This document shows, in pieces, positions 37,413 through 43,854 of a stretch of DNA of 64,000 bases. The position numbers and the translations under genes are program-made. Position 1 is the stretch's first letter. Every line of letters starts with the position of its first letter. The notes below the pieces were generated by a model, which saw only the letters and a program-made list of their open reading frames with translations, did not search any database and was not told where the DNA came from. This stretch comes from Brevundimonas diminuta 470-4 (lineage in GTDB: Bacteria > Pseudomonadota > Alphaproteobacteria > Caulobacterales > Caulobacteraceae), in assembly GCA_000318405.1 (NCBI GenBank), contig KB291764.1, positions 27,594 to 91,593 on the forward strand, in the 5' to 3' direction.

Positions 37413-37438
37413 AACGAGACCCCGGGGAGCGGCGTTCC
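37413..37438 (-). promoter_or_regulatory. Perfect EcfG-type general-stress promoter
   Basis: Minus strand GGAAC (37438-37434), exactly 17 nt, CGTT (37416-37413). This is a full match to the consensus for sigma-EcfG/sigma-T. The transcript would run leftwards into the tiny ORF at 37374-37273. Confidence 0.6.
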
Positions 37439-37593
37439 CTGGGTCCGGCGGCCGACTCTTCGTTCTGCGCAAGGCGCAGGGACCGCAGTCGCCCCAGCCC
37501 ATCTGGTCGCTTTTCCTGATTTCAGAACTCCGTAAAAGCGTGGCCAGGAAAGCCACACCCGCAGCGCGGCCCCTGGTGAGATGAAGTTTCGCC
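37439..37593. other. Gene-free stretch upstream of the perfect promoter
   Basis: No supportable gene. The longest minus frame here (37325-37558) has poor codon structure. It may hold upstream promoter elements only. Confidence 0.4.
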
Positions 37594-38250
37594 TTAGTCT
37601 CCGGTCTGGTCGTCAGGGGCGGCGACCGGTTTGGACTCGGGCGACTCGCGTTGCCGCAGGAAGATCGACAGAACCACCAGGACCGCCGTCGACAGAAACT
37701 CGCTCTGCCAGTTCTGGAAGGACTCGAACCAGAGCTGGGGGTCGGCCAGATAAGCGATGGTCCTTGTGGCCGCCTCGCCATGCTCCAGCGCCTCCTGCGC
37801 GGCCGCTCGCGCGCTCTGGGTCCAGTGGAGAATGAAGGAGGCGAGGAAAAGGATCACAAGCGCCAGACCCAGGGACCGGGAATAGACGGCCCGTGCGAAG
37901 GCGCCCCAGCGCAGGGGCGCCGGCGCTCCCGCCTTGCGGGCCTGGGTCTCGAGATCGGCGTCGCGGGGCGGCGCCTCGGGATCTCGTGATTCCGACGAGC
38001 CCTTCTGGATCAGGAAGGCGGTCAGGACCACATAGGCCGCCATCTGCAGGAACTCGCTCTCCCAGTTCTCGAAGACAGTCGACAGGAAAGGAGCGCTGCC
38101 GAGATATTCGATCAGCGTCCCGCCGTCCTGGCCGTGACGCAGGGCGTCCGCCATCTCGACGCGCCAACCTGTCAGCGCGTGCCCCACAATGCTGGCGGCG
38201 AAGAGGAGCAGGAGAAAAAGCGTCAGGCCGTTGTCGCGCAAGATCCGCAT
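37594..38250 (-). CDS. DUF6766-like integral membrane protein
   Basis: A 218-residue inner-membrane protein with four hydrophobic segments (LFLLLLFAASIVGHALTG, AAYVVLTAFLIQ, LALVILFLASFILHW, TAVLVVLSIFL) arranged as two similar halves. In each half a segment of the type FENWESEFLQM or FQNWQSEFLST precedes the last helix, which indicates an internal duplication. I recognise it as the DUF6766 type. The function is unknown. Its genomic company is stress proteins. Confidence 0.75.
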   Translation of the reverse strand: MRILRDNGLTLFLLLLFAASIVGHALTGWRVEMADALRHGQDGGTLIEYLGSAPFLSTVFENWESEFLQMAAYVVLTAFLIQKGSSESRDPEAPPRDADLETQARKAGAPAPLRWGAFARAVYSRSLGLALVILFLASFILHWTQSARAAAQEALEHGEAATRTIAYLADPQLWFESFQNWQSEFLSTAVLVVLSIFLRQRESPESKPVAAPDDQTGD

Positions 38251-38359
38251 GCTGTCCTCCGGTCCCCTTTAAAGCGTAGCGATACGATCAAAGGCTCCTC
38301 TGTCGCAGAGGCGCCGTCCCGCGGTCAGAAAACGGGTTCGGGCTCAGGGCGCGGGGCCG

Positions 38360-38554
38360 TCATCCATTTGGCGGACGCTCTGCCGGCCTCTTGAAGATGT
38401 CGCCGACCACTGTCGCGTCGGGGCCGTCCGGGCCGGCGCGCTTGCGGGACTCGCGGCCCACGCGTTCCACGGCCTCGTCGGATTCGTCAGCCTGGGGCTT
38501 GCCGCCCGGCGTTGCGGCGTTGCGAGCCCGTCCTTCGGATTGTTTGGGTGTCAT
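38360..38554 (-). CDS. Tiny charged hypothetical protein
   Basis: A 64-residue, highly polar protein (MTPKQSEGRARNAATPGGKP) with no predicted fold. AGGAG lies upstream of the ATG, and an EcfG-like promoter ends 34 bp upstream. The composition is like that of the small gene at 28628-28816, and both may be disordered stress proteins. The family is unknown. Confidence 0.5.
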   Translation of the reverse strand: MTPKQSEGRARNAATPGGKPQADESDEAVERVGRESRKRAGPDGPDATVVGDIFKRPAERPPNG

Positions 38555-38587
38555 GGTTCATGCTCCTGACCGCCCCCCCGCCATACA

Positions 38588-38613
38588 GACGGCCTCCCGC
38601 CAGGAATGGTTCC
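38588..38613 (-). promoter_or_regulatory. Putative EcfG-type general-stress promoter
   Basis: Minus strand GGAAC (38613-38609), 17 nt, CGTC. One mismatch to CGTT. It ends 34 bp before the start at 38554. Confidence 0.5.
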
Positions 38614-38666
38614 CTACCAACTGCGAGGGCCAGCTTGTGTCGGGCGCCGGACCAGGCGGCGATCCT

Positions 38667-38918
38667 TCAGGAGTCCCGTCGGCAGTCCGCATCCGGCGAA
38701 GCTGAGGCCTGGACATCCACGCGCAGGATCTCGCGGGCTTCCGGGTTCAGCACGACCAGCCCGAAGCGGATCGGGCTCTGTCCAGGCGACGACTGTTCAG
38801 CGAGCATTTCGGCGGCGAAACGCACCCCTTCGCGATAGGCGACGGCGTCGGAAACGGCGTCGTTCTCGAGCACCAGTTCCTTGTCCCGTTGGGTGACGAT
38901 ATATTTGTAAAGCGCCAT
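38667..38918 (-). CDS. Small DUF6894-like protein
   Basis: An 83-residue protein from ATG 38918 (MALYKYIVTQRDKELVLEND). An upstream ATG at 38927 is also in frame. The helix VAYREGVRFAAEMLAEQ and strand RFGLVVLNPEAREILRV give the same plan as the 71-residue protein at 24720-24935. The start codon shares its bases with that of the divergent Crp/Fnr gene (CATG palindrome), a tight divergent arrangement that suggests joint control. Confidence 0.6.
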   Translation of the reverse strand: MALYKYIVTQRDKELVLENDAVSDAVAYREGVRFAAEMLAEQSSPGQSPIRFGLVVLNPEAREILRVDVQASASPDADCRRDS

Positions 38919-39690
38919 GACAGACATCTATACGCCGGAACGTGAACATCGGATGATTTCGGGCCAGACTTCGACCCAGGGGCTCATCGCCAGGCTCGAA
39001 CGGCGGGACAGGATCAGTTCTGCCGAGCGCATGGCGCTTGAGCACGCGCTCGACGCTCCCGTCCTGCATCGCGCGGGAGAACTGATCCTCCGTGCGGGCG
39101 TCCGGACTTCCGACTGCCACCTGCTCGTTTCGGGGCTCGCCGCCCGCATCAAGGGTTTTCAGAGCGGCGCGCGCTCCATCACCCAACTGAGCATAGCCGG
39201 GGATTTTCTGGACCTGCACAGCCTGGTCATGAAGCAGGTGGATCATGGGGTTCTGGCGCTGACAGACTGTATCACCGCAGCCGCGCCTCACCGCCTCATG
39301 ACGAACCTGATCGAGACCCAGCCCCATCTCGGCCAGTTGTTCATGCTTGAGCTGGCGATCGACGGGGCGATCCAGCGCGAGTGGTTTCACCGGCTCGGAC
39401 GCCAGGACGCGCTCGGGCGGATGGCTCATCTACTGTGCGAGCTCGACGCCCGCATCGCTATGGCGGGACTGGGGTACGAGGACGGCTTCAGCCTCACCAT
39501 GACCCAGGAAGATTTCGCCGACTGCCTCGGACTTTCATCCGTGCACGTGAACCGGACGCTTGCCGAGTTGCGCGCCCGCGATCTGGCGACCTGGCGGGGC
39601 GGCCGGGTCGAAATCCACGACCGCGCGGGCCTCGTCGCCGTGGCGGGGTTCGATCCGGCCTATCTTCGTCCGGACGCCGCACCGATATAG
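38917..39690 (+). CDS. Crp/Fnr-family transcriptional regulator (member 4)
   Basis: A 257-residue regulator from ATG 38917. ATG 38953 is an alternative, and neither has a strong ribosome-binding site. The cNMP-binding-like domain has QLSIAGDFLDLHSLVMKQVD. The winged helix is LTMTQEDFADCLGLSSVHVN with RTLAELRA. It is closest to member 2 in the GDF(V/L)DLHSL segment. It overlaps the divergent DUF6894-like gene at the start codon. No Fe-S cysteine cluster is seen. Confidence 0.84.
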   Translation: MTDIYTPEREHRMISGQTSTQGLIARLERRDRISSAERMALEHALDAPVLHRAGELILRAGVRTSDCHLLVSGLAARIKGFQSGARSITQLSIAGDFLDLHSLVMKQVDHGVLALTDCITAAAPHRLMTNLIETQPHLGQLFMLELAIDGAIQREWFHRLGRQDALGRMAHLLCELDARIAMAGLGYEDGFSLTMTQEDFADCLGLSSVHVNRTLAELRARDLATWRGGRVEIHDRAGLVAVAGFDPAYLRPDAAPI

Positions 39691-39703
39691 GGCGGGGGAC
39701 GGA

Positions 39704-39883
39704 TCAGTCGGCCTGGGCGATCCTCAGTCTGTCGCCGGGCGCGACGCCTGAGACATCCGCCGCGGCCTGGGCCCGCGCCCGGGCGTCAAGACGGTCCTGA
39801 AGGTGGACGACGTATGGCAGGCGGCGAAGCCGACGGTTGTCGGCCTCAAGATCAGCCATGCGCCGGGCGTCGCCCTCGGTCAT
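39704..39883 (-). CDS. Small hypothetical protein coupled to a Crp/Fnr gene
   Basis: A 59-residue protein (MTEGDARRMADLEADNRRLR), helical and heptad-like at its start, so it may form a short coiled coil. The ATG overlaps the stop of the upstream regulator gene (ATGA), so translation is coupled. The family is unknown. An adaptor or anti-regulator role would fit the coupling but is speculation. Confidence 0.5.
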   Translation of the reverse strand: MTEGDARRMADLEADNRRLRRLPYVVHLQDRLDARARAQAAADVSGVAPGDRLRIAQAD

Positions 39884-40611
39884 TCGCCTCTCCACGAGGG
39901 CGAGGGGGATGAGATCGCCCCGCCGGTGTGAAGATAGTCGGGATCGAAGAAGGACAGATTCTGAAGCTCATCCAGGTCATGAATGATGAGCTTCCGGTTC
40001 CGCAGACTCACCAGCCCCCTGCCTCGCAGGTCCTGAAGGGAACGGTTGACGTGCACAGCCGACAGGCCAAGCAGGTCCGCCAGCTCCGACTGGGTCAGGG
40101 GCAGGTCGCAGGTCGTTCCCTCCGCCAACCCGACCAGGGTCTGACGAAGATGCAGTTCGCAGAAGAGATGACCCAGACGTTCCGAAGCCGTGCGCCGTCC
40201 GAGGCTGACGGCGTGTTCCCGTTCGATCGCGATCGCGACCAGCAGATCCCACCATAGAGCCTGCTCGATCCGGGCGCTGGCTTTCGCCGTGGTCCGGATG
40301 AGGTCTGGAGCAATCTGGGCGAGGGTCACCTGGGTGACGGCCCCGATGGAATGATCGGCGAAGTCGGGAAGGATGCCGAAGGGTTCTGCGAGGTCTCCCG
40401 GCAGGAGGATGGACAGGATCTGGCGTTGGCCGTTCTCGAGGGCGCGGTAGGTGCAGGCCCAGCCTTCGAGCACCAGCGTCAGGAACCGCGGCGTCACGCC
40501 CTCGTGCAGGATATCGCCGCGGGCATGGACACGACGCACGCCGTCGGCGAGGCCGCGCAGCAACCTTTCATCATTCTCATCAAGCCAGGCGCCATGCCTG
40601 AGCTTTCGCAC
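39880..40611 (-). CDS. Crp/Fnr-family transcriptional regulator (member 5)
   Basis: A 243-residue regulator if read from GTG 40611. The frame continues upstream as LALDTFVRKLR, which looks like the family N-terminus. A CTG at 40623 with GGAG 7 nt upstream may be the true start. The sensor domain has ILSILLPGDLAEPFGILPD. The winged helix is LPLTQSELADLLGLSAVHVN with RSLQDLRG. No FNR cysteine set is present. The next small gene overlaps its stop. Confidence 0.83.
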   Translation of the reverse strand: MRKLRHGAWLDENDERLLRGLADGVRRVHARGDILHEGVTPRFLTLVLEGWACTYRALENGQRQILSILLPGDLAEPFGILPDFADHSIGAVTQVTLAQIAPDLIRTTAKASARIEQALWWDLLVAIAIEREHAVSLGRRTASERLGHLFCELHLRQTLVGLAEGTTCDLPLTQSELADLLGLSAVHVNRSLQDLRGRGLVSLRNRKLIIHDLDELQNLSFFDPDYLHTGGAISSPSPSWRGE

Positions 40612-40623
40612 GAAGGTGTCCAG

Positions 40624-40951
40624 GGCCAGTCTCCAGCCGAACGGCGGATGATAACGATGAAAGGTCGTCCGGCCCGGACGGTTCCTCGTCGCCAGAACTG
40701 CGTTCTACTGTGGAAGGGAACGGCGATCAAAGGCGTCGGATGGCTTGACCCTCGAAGGTCGTGCGACCTGGACGCAGCTTCGCACCCGGTGTCTGGCCGC
40801 CCGCGAACGGCGCGCACGATCCACAAGCGCCTGTCCCCAGCAATCATGGGGGAGCGACGTGTCCAGACGGATAATGCCCCAAGCCATGATCCGGGCTGAC
40901 GGCGGCAAGGGGCGATGCGCCCGGCCTGGCGGCCGAACGCATCCCTCGTTG
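40624..40951. other. Intergenic stretch between Crp/Fnr member 5 and the hemerythrin fusion
   Basis: No gene I can support. On the minus strand GGAAC (40685-40681), 17 nt and CTTT form a near-match to the EcfG promoter, 37 bp before the candidate CTG start at 40623. The plus frame from about 40745 (TWTQLRTRCLAARERRARS) looks faintly protein-like but runs into antisense sequence. Confidence 0.4.
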
Positions 40952-42595
40952 TCAGCGGCGGTTCTCCCATCCGCGGCGCGAGGCCTCGGAATGGCCGCGG
41001 GAATCCCCGAACCAGCCGCCGTGGCCGCGATCCGAACGTCCCGAGCGATCGTCATCGTCACGGTCCGAACGGCTTCTGCTCTCCCAGCCGCGCCGCGCTG
41101 CTTCGGCGTGGCCGCGAGAGTCCCCGTACCAGCCGCGTCCGTCGCCATCCTCGTCGTCCCGTCCGCGGTACGACCGCTCATCGCGCTCCCGGTCGGAGGA
41201 GGGGTTGCGGCCGCCGCGACCCGATCGGTCGTCGTCGCTCATGAAGCGGCCCTGATCGTCACGGTCGCGGTCAGAGGACGAGTTGCGCCCGCGTCCGCCG
41301 CCGCGACCTGATCGGTCGTCGTCGCTCATAAAGCGGCCCTGATCGTCGCGATCACGATCCGAGGACGAGCTGCGTCCGCGTCCGCCGCCGCGACCCGATC
41401 GGTCGTCGTCGCTCATGAAGCGGCCCTGATCGTCACGGTCGCGGTCCGAGGACGAGCTGCGTCCACGCCCGCCGCCGCGACCCGATCGGTCATCGTCGCT
41501 CATGAAACGGCCCCGATCATCCCGGTCTCGGTCGTCATCGCCGCGCATGGACCGGCGCTCGTCCCAACCGCGCCGGGCGGCCTGGGCGTGACCGCGGGAG
41601 TCGCCGTACCAGCCCCGGCCGTCGCCATCATCGTCGTCGTCATTGCGGAAGCTGCGCCCCTCGCCACGGCTGCGTGCGGCCATGGAGTGTCCCTCGGAGT
41701 CTCCGAACCAGCCGCCGCGGCCGCGACCGCCTCGATCACTGTCGTCCCGGCGGTCGTCATCGCGAGAGCGCGAATAGGATCCGCCGCGGCGATCGTCGTC
41801 GTCATCGCTGACGAAACGACCGCGTTCGTCTCGTTCCGGTCCTTGATTTCTGGGCATGCCATACTCCTGGGTTGGGCGATTTTCGCCTTGCAGTTGATGA
41901 AACGACACGAGGTGCGACGGGCGCAGCCGGTCGGCCTCCTTCAACAGCCGTCGCTTCCGTTCCTGAAGTCGGCGGCCCAGCGCGGCGGTGTCGACGCCGG
42001 CTGCCGTCGCCTTGGCGAAGACGCCCGTCTGGGGCGCCTCCTCCTCGGCGACATGGTGTCTGATCTGCTCGGCGAGGACATTGAACCGGGCGGACTGGAG
42101 CGGATCTTCCTGACTGCTTGCGAGCAGTTCGATGATCAGCAGCTTGGCGCAGTCGTGCTCGACCTGGGCTTCGTCGAGGGCGTCCTCGGTCTCTTCGCCG
42201 TTCGCCGCGCGGCAGGCGGGGTAGAAGATTTCTTCTTCGAGCAGAGTGTGGAGCGTCAGTTCGGTGCAGGCCTCGCGAATGATCGCGGCCTTGCGCTGGT
42301 CGGAGGCGGACTCGAACTCCGCGAACAGGGCTTCCACCCGGCGATGATCGGCCTTGAGCAGCTCAATGGCGTCGCCCTCCGCATTGGAAGCGATGTCCGG
42401 GGTCTTGCCGGTCTTTCGCGCCTGGCCGGGTTTGCCCTGGCTCCCGGCGGCCGATGACCCGGCATCCGTCCCGGTGTCGCCAGGAGAGGCTTTTGCGCCA
42501 GCAGACTTTCCAGACGGCGGCGAGGGATCAGCCGCGCCGCCGGCCGTGGGCGGTTTTGAGGCTTGAGAAGCGGCGTTGTTTTCCGGCGTCTGCAT
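40952..42595 (-). CDS. Hemerythrin-domain protein fused to stress-type repeats
   Basis: A 547-residue protein from ATG 42595 with CAGGAG 6 nt upstream. The open frame extends to 42832. Residues 1-72 are disordered. Residues 75-190 form a hemerythrin HHE domain with ligands H84, H116, nearby Glu120, H147 and H180/H181 with E185, so it probably binds a di-iron centre that senses oxygen, NO or iron. Residues 247-547 are almost pure Asp/Arg/Gly/Ser repeats. Four GW(F/Y)GDS(R/E)GH-type units resemble KGG-like stress repeats, and about four copies of a 29-residue DDQGRFMSDDDRSG unit are present. An internal ATG (41857) with AGGAGT may also start a separate 301-residue product. Confidence 0.75.
   Translation of the reverse strand: MQTPENNAASQASKPPTAGGAADPSPPSGKSAGAKASPGDTGTDAGSSAAGSQGKPGQARKTGKTPDIASNAEGDAIELLKADHRRVEALFAEFESASDQRKAAIIREACTELTLHTLLEEEIFYPACRAANGEETEDALDEAQVEHDCAKLLIIELLASSQEDPLQSARFNVLAEQIRHHVAEEEAPQTGVFAKATAAGVDTAALGRRLQERKRRLLKEADRLRPSHLVSFHQLQGENRPTQEYGMPRNQGPERDERGRFVSDDDDDRRGGSYSRSRDDDRRDDSDRGGRGRGGWFGDSEGHSMAARSRGEGRSFRNDDDDDGDGRGWYGDSRGHAQAARRGWDERRSMRGDDDRDRDDRGRFMSDDDRSGRGGGRGRSSSSDRDRDDQGRFMSDDDRSGRGGGRGRSSSSDRDRDDQGRFMSDDDRSGRGGGRGRNSSSDRDRDDQGRFMSDDDRSGRGGRNPSSDRERDERSYRGRDDEDGDGRGWYGDSRGHAEAARRGWESRSRSDRDDDDRSGRSDRGHGGWFGDSRGHSEASRRGWENRR
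41180..41521 (-). repeat. In-frame 87-bp tandem repeat, about four copies
   Basis: The 29-residue unit (DDQGRFMSDDDRSGRGGGRG and nine more residues) occurs three times almost identically. A shortened fourth copy is present. DNA identity between copies is high, so the array is probably recent and length-variable. Confidence 0.85.
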
Positions 42596-42960
42596 GACGG
42601 CTCCTGTCGAAAGGGGACAGGGGGCAAATCGGGCTTGCGGGTGCGAGTTCCGGCCCTGCCATCCAGGCGCGGGCCAGGATCGCAACCGCAAGGCTCCGTC
42701 GATCCGCCGGATTCTTTTCAGGTCTGCGCGCGCGGCTTTGCCGGTGGGATTCCCGTCCGGCGGGCTCGGGCGCGGTAGCTTGACGGTCTTGTTTCCCACC
42801 GGTGTTTCAGCGTTCTCGCCAAGGCCGCGCACGACGAGGCGGCTTCAAAAATAATTCCTAAGGGCGAAGCTTTAGGGGGACCTTATGTCGCATAGGCGTC
42901 TCAAGCGGATCGGTCGCCAAGGAGGGCGCCGGCCGGGGTGCTGGCGTTGAAAGGACACCG
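42596..42960. other. Intergenic region upstream of the hemerythrin fusion
   Basis: No gene. On the minus strand GGAAC (42651-42647) followed after 16-17 nt by GATT is a weak EcfG-like promoter ending 32 bp before the ATG at 42595. The AT-richer part around 42845-42880 separates the stress island from the transporter cluster. Confidence 0.4.
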
Positions 42961-43806
42961 TCAGGAAATCTTGAATGACCGGGTCTGGCGCGCGGAACTG
43001 TGAGCGCCGAACCAGCGATCGAAGATCACCTGCACCTGGCCGCGACCCTCAAGGTCTCTCAGGGTCGTGTCGACGTGGTTCAGGAGACGGGTCTCGCCCT
43101 TGCGCACCCCTATGCCGATCTCCTCCCGGCTGAGGGTATTGGCCAGGATCTTGAAGTCAGTGGCGTCCGGGGTCGTGGACAGAAGGCCGGCCAGCAGGGC
43201 GCTGTCCTGCGTGAGGGCGTCGACCTGGCCCGAACGCAGCGCGGTCAGTGCGGCGGGCAGGTCGTCATAGGCGATGACCCGGGCCCGTGGCAGCAGGGCG
43301 CGGATGTTCTGTTCCCCCGTGGTGCCCTTCACTGCGGCGATGCGTGACCGGGCATAGTCCTCCAGCGCGCCGGATCTGGAGGCAGGGACGAGAACCTGCT
43401 GGCCGCTTACGAAGTAGGGGATGCTGAAATCGACCACCTGCGCGCGCTCGGGCGTGATGGTTATATCGGCCACGATCAGATCAACGGCGCGAGACTGCAG
43501 GAGGGGAATGCGATTAGCCGGATTGGTCGGGACCAGCTTCAGCTTGACCCCAAGGCTGTCGGCCAGGGCCTGGGCGAAGTCCACGTCATAGCCCACGATG
43601 CGGCGTGACTGGGGATCGATCGATCCGAACGGCGGATTGCTGTCGAACACGGCGACGTTGAGTTCGCCCGAGCGACGGATCGCATCCAGTTGATCTGCAC
43701 CCTGATCCGGCCGCAGCCAGATGACGGCTGCGACGACGGCGGCGGCGAGGAGGACAAGGACGCCCCCGATGATGACGGAGGCTCGACGGGTTCGATGAAG
43801 CGACAT
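42961..43806 (-). CDS. Polar amino acid ABC transporter substrate-binding protein
   Basis: A 281-residue periplasmic binding protein of the GlnH/FliY type. It has an N-terminal membrane segment (ASVIIGGVLVLLAAAVVAAV) that acts as signal anchor, without a lipobox. Family segments are FDSNPPFGSIDPQSRRIVGY, VDLIVADITITPERAQVVDF and FSIPYFVSGQQVLVP. It is the last gene of a five-gene transport cluster on the minus strand. The ligand is probably an amino acid or derivative. Confidence 0.87.
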   Translation of the reverse strand: MSLHRTRRASVIIGGVLVLLAAAVVAAVIWLRPDQGADQLDAIRRSGELNVAVFDSNPPFGSIDPQSRRIVGYDVDFAQALADSLGVKLKLVPTNPANRIPLLQSRAVDLIVADITITPERAQVVDFSIPYFVSGQQVLVPASRSGALEDYARSRIAAVKGTTGEQNIRALLPRARVIAYDDLPAALTALRSGQVDALTQDSALLAGLLSTTPDATDFKILANTLSREEIGIGVRKGETRLLNHVDTTLRDLEGRGQVQVIFDRWFGAHSSARQTRSFKIS

Positions 43807-43854
43807 GCTGGGACCTTTTGGCTTGTACGCGGAAAGGGTTGGCCGAAGGGCGGG

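Noticed and set aside
40745..41311. Plus-strand frame upstream of and antisense to the hemerythrin fusion
   Set aside because: Only its first 60 codons look protein-like; the rest is the antisense of the repeat array.
41180..41521. Regular repeats resembling a CRISPR array
   Set aside because: The 87-bp units are contiguous, without unique spacers, and keep one reading frame of the hemerythrin fusion.
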